A stretch of DNA of 64,000 nucleotides from Orychophragmus violaceus. Its lineage: Eukaryota > Streptophyta > Magnoliopsida > Brassicales > Brassicaceae. A program made the position numbers and the translations under genes. The notes under the pieces were generated by a model that searched no databases, had not been told where the DNA came from, and was given only the letters and a program-made list of their open reading frames with translations. The stretch covers positions 76,379,581 to 76,443,580 of the forward strand of contig CM058240.1 of assembly GCA_030180135.1 (NCBI GenBank), written 5' to 3'. Position 1 is the first letter of the stretch, and every line of letters starts with the position of its first letter. This document shows positions 9,709-22,577 of this stretch, in pieces.

Positions 9709-11943
9709 AATGGTGCACCATCAGATACATTCACTCCAGGACGTGGTCTCAGGCAGGGAGATCCATTATCCCCGTATTTGTTTATCTTGTGTGCAGAGGT
9801 ACTTTCTCATTTGATGACTAAAGCAGGCTCTGAAAGAAGAATTACTGGAATGAGGATTTGTAATCAAGGACCTGCAGCAAATCATTTTTATTTGCTGATG
9901 ACTCATTGTTTTTTCACATTGGCTAATGTGAAAACATGTAAAGAAATTCAACAAGTATTGGCAAGATATGAGGAAGCATCTGGTCAAGTTGTCAACCTGA
10001 CAAAATCGGCTCTCACTTTCGGGAGCAGAGTTCAAAACCGAGTAAAAACACAAATCCGAAGCATTTTAAACATTCACAATGAAGGCGGAGGAGGCAAATA
10101 CCTCGGTATTCTTGAACAGTTTGGCAGAACAAAGGTTGACATGTTTCAATATATTATTCAGAAGGTTGAAGAGAGAACTACAGGATGGAGCAAAAGATAT
10201 TTAACACCAGGGGGCAAAGAAGTTTTACTCAAAGCAGTGGCTGCTGCTATGCCAGTTTTCTCCATGAACATCTTCAAGCTTCCAAAGACCATATGTGATG
10301 AAATCAATTCCATTTTAGTGAAGTTCTAGTGGAGCACAGGTGGGGAGAGGCGTGGTATGCACTGGTATACTTGGGATAAATTATGTATGCCGAAACGAGA
10401 AGGTGGCCTCGGTTTTAAGGAATTAGAGGCTTTTAATGTTGCTCTATTAGGGAAGCAAATATGGAGGATCTTACAATTCCCTCAATGCTTGATGGCACGC
10501 ATGCTTAAGAGTAAATACTTTCCCTCGCCAAATATACTAAAGGCAGGACATGTCAAGTACCAGTCGTATGTGTGGAAATCATTACTTGAAGGAAAGAATT
10601 TACTACTCAAAGGAATCAGAGTCAATATTGGAAATGGAGAACAAACTGATTATAGGGAGGATAATTGGTTGGCAACTGATCCGCCAAGACCACCAAGACC
10701 AAGACATGAACTCCCTCCGCCAATGATGGTTCAACAATTGATCACAGGAAATCGAACATGTGATGAACACAAAATCCGTGAGCTCATAGTTGAAGATGAT
10801 GCCAATATGATTTTATCCTCTCATCTCAGCAGACGGCCAGCAAATGATACTATCGGATGGCATTATAACAACACTGGAATCTATTCTGTCAAGTCGGCTT
10901 ATTGGCTTGCTACGCACAACCCGCATCATAACATGAATGCTTTACCAGGTTCTGTTCCTCTTAAGCAATCTATTTGGAAATTTCATACGGCACCTAAGTT
11001 ACAACATTTCCTGTGGAGAATGGTATCTAATGCGCTAGGTACAAAATCAGAGCTGCATCGTCGCCATATAACTCACTCTGGATTATGCCCTCGATGTACT
11101 TCTCAAGAGGAAACAACACATCTCTTTTTTGAGTGTCCATATGCACAACAAGTTTGGCGTGCTTCAGGGTTTCCAAACTTATTGATTCAAAACCCATCCA
11201 TTGGTATAAATGACAAACTGGGAATTCTCCTATCTAACAATAGTTCCATACCATCACACACAGGTCAAACTGCTCTCTGGATTCTTTGGAGATTATGGAA
11301 GTATCACAATATATTGGTGTATCAACGCAAACAAGTGGGTTGGGAAATACTTATTCAGCAAGCTACTATGGATGCAACAGAATGGCTGGAAAATCAGGTA
11401 TTTATCACCAGGATGGGCCAGGCGTGCGAGCTAGATCAACAAAGGAATACACAAGAAGTATGGACAAGACCACTACATGGTTGGATCAAATGAAATTTTG
11501 ATAGTTCTTTATCTACAAATTCTGCGGCAAGATGGATTCTTAGGGATACCAATGGTGTATATCGAGGAGTAGGACATGCCAAAACAATGAATGTATCTAC
11601 ACCACAACAAGCAGAGATACAAGCCTTACTCCTCTCGATGCAACAATGCTGGATCATGGGATATCGGAAGGTACATTTTGAAGGTGACTGTCAGACCCTG
11701 ATGAGTGTTATCAATCGACAGTCTATGGATTTCAACAATATCAATTAGTACCATGATATATGGTATTGGAAGGACAAATTTGAATAGACTAAATTCACAT
11801 GGATTCCAAGGAGATTGAATGAAGCAGCACACATATTGGCAACACATGACCGTCATATTCATTCTACTTTTCATTCATATACTTATCCACCAAGTTTCAT
11901 TCATCATGTGTTGCATAAAGACTATGTATCATCACAGCTCTAA
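9709..11943 (+). pseudogene. L1-type LINE ORF2 remnant (reverse transcriptase, zf-RVT, RNase H)
   Basis: The frame starts inside the reverse-transcriptase domain with the RGLRQGDPLSPYLF block (from about 9741). It continues through the thumb and connection region and the zf-RVT domain (about 10970-11170, with CPRC...HLFFEC), and ends in an RNase H domain (about 11500-11900). It finishes at TAA 11941-11943. The 5' part, including endonuclease, is missing because copia B interrupts it at 9708. In-frame stops are TAG 10327-10329, TGA 11491-11493, TAG 11746-11748 and TAG 11785-11787; three of these sit where related LINEs have Trp. The catalytic FADD box is destroyed by two compensating one-base indels at 9880-9913. 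This copy cannot retrotranspose. Confidence 0.9.
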
Positions 11944-13078
11944 TACTAATCGAAGACAAAGAAAACAATATTATAATATATATGTATATATATACTATTA
12001 TGATTAGCACAACCATTAACAAATAATTATAATAATTTTTTTTTAAAAAATCTATTTAATTTAGTATTAATAATATTATATAAAAATATTTATATCATAA
12101 TAATTAAATATACATATAAACATTATTATATTTAACCTTTTACTAAAACATTTTATAGTTTATATATAAAATTAAAACTAATAGCAACAAAATATATCTA
12201 AAATTATATATATAGATATATGAATATCTAAATTTACTTTGTAAATATATTTTCATATTAATTATAATAAATTACATCAATATATTTAAAATTTTATTAA
12301 TTTTTTTATCTTTTATATTTATGCAAATTCAGAATTCATATAAATAATATGAATTATTTATACTAATCATATTTAAATCTCATACTTCAAAAATATTTTT
12401 GTATTTATCATGAAATTTTGTATATAAGATTGTATTTATCTCTAAAATAAAATAAAATAAAATAATTTTTAAAACTAATATAATAAATAAATAAAAATTG
12501 TCAATATAAACTAAAATTAACATAGTAATCATTTTGACAGTGAATAAAATATCAAAAACACTTCTCAATTAATATTAAGATTATGTAAAATCTAGGTTTT
12601 TTGTGTGTTAATTTTCACTTTTTCTTTAATACAAGTAACCTAACTTTATATTTCTTTACACGAAGAGACAAATTTTATGTTTAAGTTTTTATTTAATTTT
12701 ATAAATTAATTATTTTGAACCAAAATAAATCAAAGACTTTGTAATTAAACTAAACAAAATCCAAATTAAACTAAACTGGACCGAATTAAATTCAAACCGA
12801 ACATAAACCAAATTAAATTTAGTTTAGTTGAGTTCAGTTGGAAATTTATTAAATTCAAATGAGCCGAACCGAACCAAATCCGAATACGAATCCATAATTA
12901 AACCAAAGTTTACACCCCTAAAACCTACTATCACATTTAAATACCGTTTGCTTACTCACAAGCCTAACTAAGCTCTCTTAAAGCATAATTAAACTCTATC
13001 AAGTCTTGAGTCTTACCTTTTGTCTTTCTTGATTATGAAATCTCAAATCACATTTTTACCACCATGAAAAATTCAAAT
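11944..13078. other. AT-rich stretch without recognisable genes
   Basis: Very AT-rich DNA, partly LINE 3' untranslated sequence at the left. I could not find the LINE poly(A) end or its target-site duplication. From about 12718 to 12925 there is a degenerate run of AACCGAA, AACCAAA and AAACTAAAC words ending in GTTTACACCCCTAAAA. Such runs occur near the ends of small plant DNA transposons, but I see no matching terminal inverted repeat and leave it unassigned. The short ORFs here have no family signature. Confidence 0.5.
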
Positions 13079-13380
13079 TATTGGAGATGTGTTACTAATA
13101 ATAAAGCCATGCATCTTATAACGCTTGGAACAACTAGTCTACATTTCTCTCTCTTTTTTTTGTTTCTTAAGTTTAAGTTTGATCAGATCAAAGCTGATAA
13201 GATGTTTCCGACTATGTAGGAAGTGGACTAGTTCATTTATTAGTTAGTTTCTTTAAACTTAAGTTTTTAGGAAGTTATTTGTAATCAAGTCTATTTAAAG
13301 ACTTTCTTTGTTCACGATCAGTCTAAGCACTTTTCAGAATTGATATCTATTCAAAATTTACTAGAGCTAGAACTAAGAAG

Positions 13381-13393
13381 TGGTATCAGAGCC
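13381..13393 (+). other. Primer-binding site of copia D (initiator tRNA-Met)
   Basis: TGGTATCAGAGCC on the + strand, 36 bases before the gag start codon at 13429. It shows that D is a + strand element. Confidence 0.85.
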
Positions 13394-13428
13394 ATAACGA
13401 ACCTGATACCTAAAAGAGAGAGAAACCC

Positions 13429-14719
13429 ATGAGTGAAAAAGATTTGATAATAATATCCAAGTTTGATGGAGATTATGAGCATTGGGCAATGCTCATGGAA
13501 AATCTATTGAGATCTAAGAAGTGGTGAGATCTCATTGAACGAGGGATCACTCAACCGAAGCCAAACGTGATTTTGACTGGAGCACAGAGCGAGCTGAGAT
13601 GATTTTCAAAGATCATAAAGTGAAAAACTATCTATTTGCTTCGATAGACAATCCTCAAGACGATCTTGAAGAAGGATACTTCAAAGGACTTATGGGACTC
13701 AATGAAGAAGAAGTATCAAGGTAATGATCGTGTACAAAGTGCACAACTGCAGAGTCTAAAAAGAAACTTCGAAATTCTTGAGATGAGAATTGGAGAAAGC
13801 ATCACAAAGTACTTCTCAAGAGTTATGGAGGTGGGGAATGATATGTGAAACTTAGGGGAAGACATGCTAGAATCCAAAGTAGTAGAGAATATTTTGAGAA
13901 CTCTTGTGGAGAAATTCACTTATGTAGTATGTACCATTGAAGAATCAAACAACATCATAGACATGACGGTGGATGGGATACATAATTCATTTATGGTCTA
14001 CAAGAAGAACTTAAGCAGATGCGAGAGAGATGAACATGTTTAAAGGTAGAAGGCCAGTGGAGACAACAAGGAGGAAGAGGTAGAGGAGGATATCCGACCA
14101 GAGGCAGAGGAAGAGGTGAATGTCAAGGAAGAGGACGTGGGAGTACAAGCTTCAACAAAGAGATGATTGGATGCTTTAAATGCCTAAAATGAGGTATTAC
14201 AAGTATGAGTGTTCAAGTTGGAAGAAGGAAGCTAACTATGCTGAGATGGAGGAAGACTCCTCATGACACATGTAAACAAAGAAGAATCTGCTAAGGAAGA
14301 TGTCTTGTTTCTTGACTTTGGATGCGGAAACCACATGTGTGGTACAAGAGAGGGGTTTTTGGATCTAAACATAAGCTATAAGCAAAATGTGAAGCTTGGT
14401 GATGATCATAGAATGACAGTTGAAGGAAAAGGAAGCTTACGGTTGGAGATTAATGGGATAGTTCAAGTAATATATAATGTCTACTTTGTACTAGGGCTAA
14501 AGAACAACCTTATAAGCATATGACAGCTGAAACAAAGAGACATGTGAATCATCATAGATTATGATACTTGCGAAGTATGGCACAAACAACAAATGAAGTT
14601 GATTATGCATTGTGCAATGACAAGAAACATAATGTTCATAATCACAACAACTATCCGAGAGAGGAAGGAGATGGATGAGTCTAGATGTCTACATGTAATG
14701 GAGAAGGCAGACGACATGG
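13429..14719 (+). pseudogene. copia D gag-protease remnant
   Basis: ATG at 13429 opens a Gag N-terminus (SKFDGDYEHWAMLMENLLRS) that soon hits a TGA after KKW. Bases 13666-13848 encode 60 aa of the copia Gag domain (LWDSMKKKYQGNDRVQ, then SLKRNFEILEM). A Gly/Arg-rich segment near 14080-14150 and a broken CCHC knuckle near 14169-14215 follow. Bases 14263-14523 encode 86 aa around the protease site, FLDFGCGNHMCG, where functional relatives have DSG. Numerous stops and indels mark this as much older than the other copia elements here. The frame leads into DNA interrupted by C. Confidence 0.8.
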
Positions 14720-15361
14720 TGTTGGATCTCCTAGGATCTAGGGTTCGTTATATTGAATTTACCAACCTCGTTCTTACCATGAACTGGCAGCGGAATGAAT
14801 TTTGTGAACGAGATCAGTGAGCAACGCAGACGCCTTGCCTCTACCAGATACACACGCACACAAGCTGGAAAACGGGATGCTAGTGCCGGATCTACGGGAT
14901 CTGAGAGTTTCTGGTGTTTCTACTTCTCCTGTCAAGAAAAAGTTGACGGCTTATGTTCTAGGTTGAAAACCATCAGGTTTTATTCGACCTAGAATCACAC
15001 TTAACGGGCCAGACTCGTTTGAGTCATAAAATCAAAAAGTCCTTTCGAAACCCAAACTGTGTCGATCGACACACATGCTGTGTCGATCGACACAACACCA
15101 TTTTCTCGATATTAATGTGTATCCAATACACATTAACATGATCATTACCATAATGATCATTCCCATGTTTTAGCTTCCAGTTTTCTTAGGTGTGTGACCC
15201 TATAGGATCATATAATACTGGCAGTAAGTCTACAACTTACAGATTGCAAGAGGTTTCTAGCAAAACATTGCAACCGCCCAGTATTATACGAATGTCTGAT
15301 CTCGACACACAACTATCATCATGAGTGAGTACAAGTGTGATTTCAGGACACTATCCCAACA
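14720..15361 (-). repeat. 3' LTR of copia C
   Basis: 642 bp, TG...CA ends. A palindrome pair lies at 15058-15073 and 15079-15094, both TGTGTCGATCGACACA, centres 21 bp apart. A purine-rich GTGGGAGAT (- strand) directly adjoins it at 15362-15370, the expected polypurine tract. Confidence 0.94.
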
Positions 15362-16192
15362 ATCTCCCACTTGTACTGGAATCATCAATTCCTATAATCC
15401 TTTTGTTTCTATATCTCGATTTGGCATAAGGCAAGATTGGTTTCATCCTTATTAAGCCAACATCGTGTTTATCGAACTCCTGATCTTATACTGAACATTA
15501 CAAACAACTGAACTACAGTTCGTTTGAGTGCGGCCACACATTTTTCTCAGTATTAAATCTTCGATAGGCCCTGAGATATTTATCTCCCGTTATTCAGGAG
15601 GGACAAATCCCATCTTGTTCCATCCCTATTTCAACGCACACTTCACGATATACTTGAACAGTGCCGTTATAGTCGCCAGTTACGGGTCGACGTTTGACAA
15701 GGTCAAAGTGTACCAATTCATATGCAAGAAAGCATGATGAACTCATGTCTGAGGACTATACTCTATAGTCGTAATGAGAACCTCTCATGACACAGATATA
15801 ACTATCCTGGAGACTTCTCATTTGCGGGTCATGTCCGATCATATGTTCACCAACATATATCTATGTGACTGACTGTGATACTCATATCATTAACTCCATG
15901 AAACTTAGTCAACAAACACCTCACAATCTAGTCTCTCGCGGTTGTCATTGTCCCACTTTGACAACCTCGACTAGGGACAGAACATAATCTATGTCATCTA
16001 CGACTTATAGGGTTTCATGATCAAGTCCTCAACTTGATGACCTATAATATGACATAAACTTATTTTGGGACCATTATTTAGATCACAATAAATAATGCTG
16101 AAATCTAATTTCATTAAACATATCCAAAAGAATGTTTACAAGAGCGTCTTATTATAACTAAAATAAAACTAAAACTCCCATTAGAATCAAGA
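15362..16192 (-). other. 3' noncoding region of copia C
   Basis: Between the end of RNase H and the 3' LTR. It has no protein signature and is colinear with the noncoding DNA of B from 3479 onwards. Confidence 0.8.
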
Positions 16193-19100
16193 TTACATCT
16201 TAATATCTCTAATGCCTACAGCAGTCATATGACTCTCATGCTTAGGCCTTGGGAGTGGCTTAGTCAGAGGATCAGCGACATTCTCGTCCGTCGGAACTCG
16301 GCTGATCTTCACATCACTTCTATTGACGATATCACGAATCAGGTGATATCTCCTCTCTACGTGTTTGGACTTCTGGTGTGACCTGGGTTCTTTCGCCTGA
16401 GCAATGGCTCCGTTGTTATCACAAAACAAAGCCACTGGCTCCAAGATACTAGGAACCACACCAAGTTCAGTCATGAACTTCTTGATCCAAACAACTTCCT
16501 TTGCCGCTTCAGAAGCAGCAACATATTCAGCTTCCGTCGTGGAATCGGCTACGGTATTCTGCTTATAGCTCTTCCAGCTCACTGCACCGCCATTCAGACA
16601 GAAGACATATCCAGACTGTGATCGGAAATCGTCTCTGTCCGTCTGAAAACTCGCATCAGTGAATCCATTCACAACAAGCTCTTCACTTCCTCCATACACC
16701 AGGAATTTATCCAGCATGTCTCAAATACTTGAGAATATTCTTGACAGCTGTCCAGTGAACTTCACCTGGATCAGATTGGTATCTACTCGTCATGCTTAAC
16801 GCGTAAGCTACATCTGGACGAGTGCAGAGCATGGCATACATAATAGATCCTATTGCAGAAGCATAAGGAATCCTATTCATGCGCTCCCGCTCAGCATGTG
16901 TCACCGGACACTGCTTCTTGCTGAGACTAATGCCATGAGACATCGGTATGAAACTCTTCTTGGAATCATGCATCCTGAATCTGTGCAACACCTTATCAAT
17001 ATAAGTGTCCTGGCACAATCCAATCAGCCTATTCACTCTATCTCTGTAGATTCTGATTCCAAGAATGTACGCGACTTCTCCCATGTCTTTCATGGAAAAC
17101 AACTTCCGAGCCAAGTCTTAACAGACTGAAGCAACAGAACGTCATTACCGAGGAGGAGTATGTCATCGACATACAGTACAAGAAACGCAATTATGCTCCC
17201 ACTAGTCTTCTTGTAAACACATGGTTCCTCTTCGTTCTTGATGAAAACAAATTGTTTTACTGCTTCATCAAAACGAAGATTCCAACTCTGTGATGCTTGC
17301 TTCAATCCATAAATGGATTTATGAAGCTTGCATACCTTCCCAGCGTTCTTAGGATCAACAAAACCTTCAGGCTGTGTCATATACACATCCTCTTCCAGAA
17401 TACCATTCAGGAATGCGGTTTTGACATCCATTTGCCAAATCTCATAGTCATAATGAGCGGCAATCGCTAGAAGAATCCGAATGGATTTAAGCATTGCGAC
17501 TGGAGAATAGGTTTCATCATAGTCAATACCATGAATTTGCTTGAAACTTTTAGCCACCAACCTCGCTTTGTAAATTTGCACATTGCCATCCACGTCAATC
17601 TTCTTCTTGAAGATCCATTTACACTCAATGGCTTTTGCACCACCATAAGGTAAATCGACCAAGGACCATACTTGATTTTCTGACATGGATCCCATTTCGG
17701 ATTTAGCGGCTCCAAGCCACTTTTCGGAGTCCGGGCCCATCATTGCTTCCGCGAAGGTCGCTGGTTCGTCACTATCAATGATCATCAGATCATTGGAATT
17801 GGTCACGAGAAATCCATAGTATCTCTCGGGTTCGTGACGGATCCTTCCGGATCTGCGAACTTCAGGCTCCACAGGCGCCGGTTCCACAGAACTCTGTGGA
17901 TCCAACTGTTGCTCTTCCTCAGCAGGTTGAGCAGTCTCCTGTGCATCTCGATTTTCTTCAAGATGTACTTTACTCCCACTGTTTTTCTTAGAGAGAAACT
18001 CTCTCTCAAGAAAAGAACAGTCCCGAGCAACAAATACTTTGTTCTCAGATTGGTTGTAAAAGTAGTATGCCTTGGTTTCCCTAGGATAACCAACGAAGTA
18101 GCATTTATCTGATTTGGGTGCGAGTTTGTCAGAGATTAAACATTTGACATAGGCCTCACAACCCCAAATCTTCAGGAAAGACAGACTAGGGATGTTCCCA
18201 GTCCACAATTCATGTGGTGTCTTTTCCACTGATTTAGATGGCACCCTATTTAGTGTAAACGCAGACGTTTCTAGAGCGTATCCCCAAAAGGATAATGGAA
18301 GATTTGAATGACTCATCATAGACCGAACCATATCCAATAAGGTTCGATTCCTCCTCTCTGACACTCCATTCCATTGGGGTGTTCCAGGAGGAGTGATTTG
18401 TGAAATTCCACACTCGCTCAGATAGTCGCTGAACTCTTGACTCAAGTATTCTCCTCCGCGATCCAATCGCAGAACTTTGATACTTTTGCCAAGTTGGTTC
18501 TGTACTTCATTCTTGAATTCCTTGAATCTATCAAAGGATTCTGACTTGTGTCTCATCAAATAGACATAGCCATACCTACTGAAATCATCAGTGAAGGTAA
18601 TGAAGTACTTGTAATCTCCTCTGGCAACAGTACTCATTGGCCCACATACATCAGTATGAACAAGGCCCAATAAATCACTGGCCCTTTCATTTGGTTTATT
18701 GAAAGGGGCTCTAGCCATTTTTCCCATCAAACAAGATTCGCATTTCTCACATGATTCAAAATCAAATGAGCCCAGAAGCCCATTTCGATGGAGCCTTTGG
18801 ATGCGTTTCTCATTGATATGGCCCAAACGACAATGCTATAAGAAAGTCGGGTTTTCGTCATTGGACTTAAACGGATTTGTATTTATGTTAAAGACAGGCA
18901 TTTCTTGGTTTAAAACATATAACCCATTATCTAATGGGGCACTACCATAATACGTACCATCACGATTAAAAGAACAAACTTTATTCTTAACAGCAAAATC
19001 AAAACCTTCCAAATCCAAAACGGAAACTGAAATTATGTTTCTGCTAATCGCATGTACAAAATAGCAATTATTCAAAGCTAAAACCATGACCGAAGGTAAA

Positions 19101-20155
19101 GACAAATCGTAGGCGCCTACGGCCAGTGCAACAACCTTAGCTCCATTCCCGACCCGTAGCTCCACTTGTCCTTTCTTCAGCGTTCTACTGTTTCTTAGTG
19201 CCTGCACATCAGTACAAATATGAGCACCGCAGCTGGTATCCAATACCCACGAAGTAGAACTAGAAGACATAACATTAAGTTCGATAACATAAATACCTGA
19301 GTCAGACGCATCATACGTCTTCTTCAGCTTCTTGTAATCTTTCATGAACTTCTTTCAGTCTCTCTTCCAATGCCCTAACTGCTTGCAGTAGTTGCATTTA
19401 TCCTCAAGAGAAGGCCCGGATTTGGGCTTCGGCTTGGGCTTGTCCTGACTCTCAGTCTGGACAACTTGGGCATTTCCCTTATCCTTCTTAGGTTTCTTAA
19501 ACCTTTTACCTTCTTGTACCATCAGTACACTGGGAGTTGCCTTCTTGAGATTCGGCTCTGCTGTCTTCAGCATGCCGTGCAACTCAGTCAATGTCTTAGT
19601 CATGTTTTGCATGTTGTAGTTCATGATGAACTGATCAAAACACGACGGCAAAGACTGCAGAATCATGTCAGTGGCTAGCTCCTGGCTAATGGCACAGTCC
19701 AGTTTCCCCAGGTTATCAATGTAACCCATCATTTTAAGGACATGAGGACTTACTGGACTATCCTTAGCCTGCTTGCAATCCATGAGAGATTTAACCGTAT
19801 GGTATCTCTCTGTGCGAGCTTGCTCCTGAAACAAAGCTTTCAGGCTGTTAATCATCTCAATGGGTGACATCACGTTCTCATATTGCTTCTGCAGCTCAGA
19901 GTTCATAGTCACCAGCATTAGACAATTAACATCTTTGACATCAGCTGAATGCTTATCCCAAGCATTCTTTTCTGTCTGCGGGGCATTGGAACGTGGCCTC
20001 TCGGGGAGAACTCTTTCAAGGACATATTCCTTGTTCTCCAGCCTGAGAACTATTCTCAGGTTCCGATACCATTCCAAGAAATTAGATCCATTTAACTTGT
20101 CCTTCTCAAGGACGGATCTTAGTGAGAAAGTGTTGATGTGAATTGAGACAGACAT
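16193..20155 (-). pseudogene. copia C gag-pol polyprotein, two nonsense codons and two frameshifts
   Basis: Gag starts at the Met at 20155. Its zinc knuckle begins normally (CNYCKQLGHWKRD), but the codon for the last zinc-binding Cys is TGA, so translation stops after 266 aa at 19355. The same frame resumes with protease (LDTSCGAH, where B and G have DTG) and is stopped again by TAG at about 18833-18835, where relatives have Trp just before the integrase HHCC finger. A long stretch to 17090 carries the integrase core and reverse transcriptase with YVDD (complement of 17162-17173). One A lost from a run near 17095 and a short deletion near 16713 shift the frame twice before RNase H ends at 16193. 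Every domain is recognisable but the protein cannot be made in one piece. Confidence 0.93.
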
Positions 20156-21408
20156 AGCTGCAATTAAAAGAGGTAGAGGTTTTAGTTATAATGCTCAAGG
20201 AAATGAGAATTCTTATCTAATAAGAAAAACTCGCATTGTATTGAAAACTATGTTTCCTCAGATGAATACAATGAGCCAAGATCCATACTTCACCAAAATC
20301 TGAGTGGGCGACTCGCCATTACCCAAACTTTAGTTATCTAGGTAAGCAAATCATTGCTAATTGTACCCAGTACAACTCTTGGTCGCAGATGAGACAAACT
20401 ATGTATAATCCACTCTGATGTCTCTGGGCCCAGAACTTCTGATAGCCCAATCAAGTAAAACCAATCACTTTTGTCTTGTGATCACTGACAGTCGCACTGC
20501 AAGTCTATCAATGACCACCTGCCTTACTCATGTTGTTGTGGATACCAAGGACTCCAAGGCTATCCATCAAACAAAACGAGTCTTGACAGTAGACAAGATC
20601 GGGCAAGACATCAACATCACTTGATATTTAGTAGAAGAAAAGAACTATTTGATCTTGATGTATATCCAATATACATCCAAGAAGTTATTAATTTAATTAA
20701 AACATTCAGTTTTATTAAGTTTAGGTTCATCTAGAACTTTAGGATTAAATTTGGTCTGGCATATGCAAATTTATGGTCCAACCAGTAATTCTGCGAATGG
20801 TGTGTCGATCGACGCCAACCATTGGCATCGGTCGACACAACCCAATTTAAACCGGTCTTCGATAACCGGTCAAACCGGATCGAATTTCCTTAACCGATTC
20901 AATCTAATTGAACTGGTTCAGTTTAACGGTCCATGTCGATCGTCACACAACTCTGCGTCGATCGACATTACCAAACCAGAACCAAATAGGTTATTAACCG
21001 AGCGAGATAACCGGTTCAATCCAATTGAACCGATCTATCTAATCGCTTTGCCTGTGTCGACCGACACACCCAGTGTATCGATCGACACAGCGGGAATACG
21101 GGTACTCGATCTCAGATCGAAACCCTAAAATTATTTACGAGTTTTCGCTCTGTGTCGACCGCCACACGCTTTGTGTCGATCGACACTCTGCGACAAACCC
21201 TAAAAGACTTTATGCGTTTTCGCGGCGTGTCGACCGACACAAGCTTAGTGTCGATCGACACAGTGCGATTTCAACAGTTCATCGTTTTTCAACAGGGACA
21301 AAATCCGAGATTAAAACCTTGAAAACACGATTTAGCAAGCATCAATCTAATCAATTACATCAGTATTTGATTTAAATTCTCCAGATTCAATAGACTAAAC
21401 CCTAACAC
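20156..21408 (-). other. 5' leader of copia C
   Basis: Untranslated leader, colinear with that of B. Palindrome pairs lie at 20801-21262. Centres 21060.5/21081.5, 21158.5/21179.5 and 21233.5/21254.5 are 21 bp apart; 20939.5/20961.5 are 22 bp and 20808.5/20831.5 are 23 bp apart. Compared with B, one of the repeated units of about 75 bp is missing. Confidence 0.8.
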
Positions 21409-21420
21409 GCTCTGATACCA
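21409..21420 (-). other. Primer-binding site of copia C (initiator tRNA-Met)
   Basis: TGGTATCAGAGC on the - strand, immediately inside the 5' LTR. Confidence 0.92.
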
Positions 21421-21421
21421 C

Positions 21422-22064
21422 TGTTGGATCTCCTAGGATCTAGGGGTTCGTTATATTAAATTTACCAACTTCGTTCTTACCTTGAACTGGCAGCGGAATG
21501 AATTTGGTGAACGAGATCAGTGAGCAACGCAGACGCCTTGCCTCTACCAGATACACACGCACACAAGCTGGAAAACGGGATGCTAGTGCCGGATCTACGG
21601 GATCTGAGAGTTTCTGGTGTTTCTACTTCTTCTGTCAAAAAAAAGTTGACGGCTTATGTTCTAGGTTGAAAACCATCAGGTTTTATTCGACCTAGAATCA
21701 CACTTAACGGGCCAGACTCGTTTGAGTCATAAAATCGAAAAGTCCTTTCGAAACCCGAACTGTGTCGACCGACACACATGCTGTGTCGATTGACACAACA
21801 CCATTTTCTTGATATTAATGTGTATCCAATACACATTAACATGATCATTACCATAATGATCATTCCCATGTTTTAGCTTCCAGTTTGCTTAGGTGTGTGA
21901 CCCTATAGGATCATATAATACTGGCAGTAAGTCTACAACTTACAGATTGCAAGAGGCTTCAAGCAAAACATTGCAACCGCCCAGTATTATACGAATGTCT
22001 GATCTCGACACACAACTATCATCAGGAGTGAGTACAAGTGTGATTTCAGGACACTATCCCAACA
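21422..22064 (-). repeat. 5' LTR of copia C
   Basis: 643 bp with TG...CA ends. The palindrome pair here has centres 21768.5 and 21789.5, still 21 bp apart, but each has one changed core base (CGACCG and CGATTG). Confidence 0.94.
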
Positions 22065-22069
22065 CATGG

Positions 22070-22577
22070 GGCATTGAAGATTTGGTCATCTTAATCACAA
22101 AGGATTGAGATCACTTTCTGCGAAATAAATGGTGAATGGCTTGCCAAAATTCACCCAAGAAACAAAAGAAGCAGTATGTGAGATTTGCTTGAGAGAAAAA
22201 CAAAACATGTAGATCATTCCAAAAAAGAGTACATGGAAGTCAACTCGAGGTCTGACTTTAGTTCACATTGACATTTGTGGACCGATCTCTCCCACATCAA
22301 GAAAGTAGAATAAGATATATACATCATCAATTTTCAGCAGGAAGTGTTGGAATGATTTCTTAACAGAGAAATCAGATGCTTTTAAAGTTTTTAAGGAGTT
22401 TAAGGCAGCAGCTGAGAGAGAAGTGGGGCAGTTGTTGGTATGCTTAAGGTGAGATAGTGGTGGAGGATACAACTCAAAGGGTTTTAAAGAATATTGCAAG
22501 GAGATGTGCATAGAAAGACAACTCATTGCACTATACACACCTCAACAAAATGGAATTGTAAAGAGGAAAAATAGGAG
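22070..22577 (+). pseudogene. copia D integrase remnant, first part
   Basis: Resumes D after copia C. It shows the pre-integrase finger (FGHLNHKGLRSLS) and degraded integrase core segments, including DICGPIS near 22271 and a VFKEFKAAAEREVG segment before a DSGGGYNS block where functional copies have SDRGGEY. It reaches the QQNGIVKRKNR block and is then cut by an unrelated insertion after AGGAG at 22573-22577. Stops and frame changes are frequent. Confidence 0.8.

Larger units (their letters stand above)
13079..14719 (+). mobile_element. Old Ty1/copia retrotransposon D, left part
   Basis: Left segment of a strongly decayed + strand copia unrelated to A, B, C and G. It has LTR-like DNA with a TATA-like CTATTTAAAG near 13299, a tRNA-Met primer site at 13381, gag, a Gly/Arg-rich nucleocapsid segment, a decayed zinc knuckle and protease. 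Copia C interrupts it at 14719/14720. The rest of D resumes at 22070 and again at 23482. Exact LTR ends were not found, so the left border is approximate. Confidence 0.7.
14720..22064 (-). mobile_element. Complete Ty1/copia retrotransposon C (TSD CATGG)
   Basis: 7,345-bp element with both LTRs (14720-15361 and 21422-22064), primer site, leader, polyprotein and 3' noncoding DNA, all on the - strand. The 5-bp flanks are identical: CATGG at 14715-14719 and 22065-22069. It is inserted in the pol region of copia D. It belongs to the same family as B. Its LTRs differ from each other at several positions, so it is older than A2 and G. Confidence 0.96.

Noticed and set aside
12718..12925. Possible end of a hAT-type or other small DNA transposon (AACCGAA runs, ACACCCCTA)
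   Set aside because: No matching terminal inverted repeat or target duplication was found.
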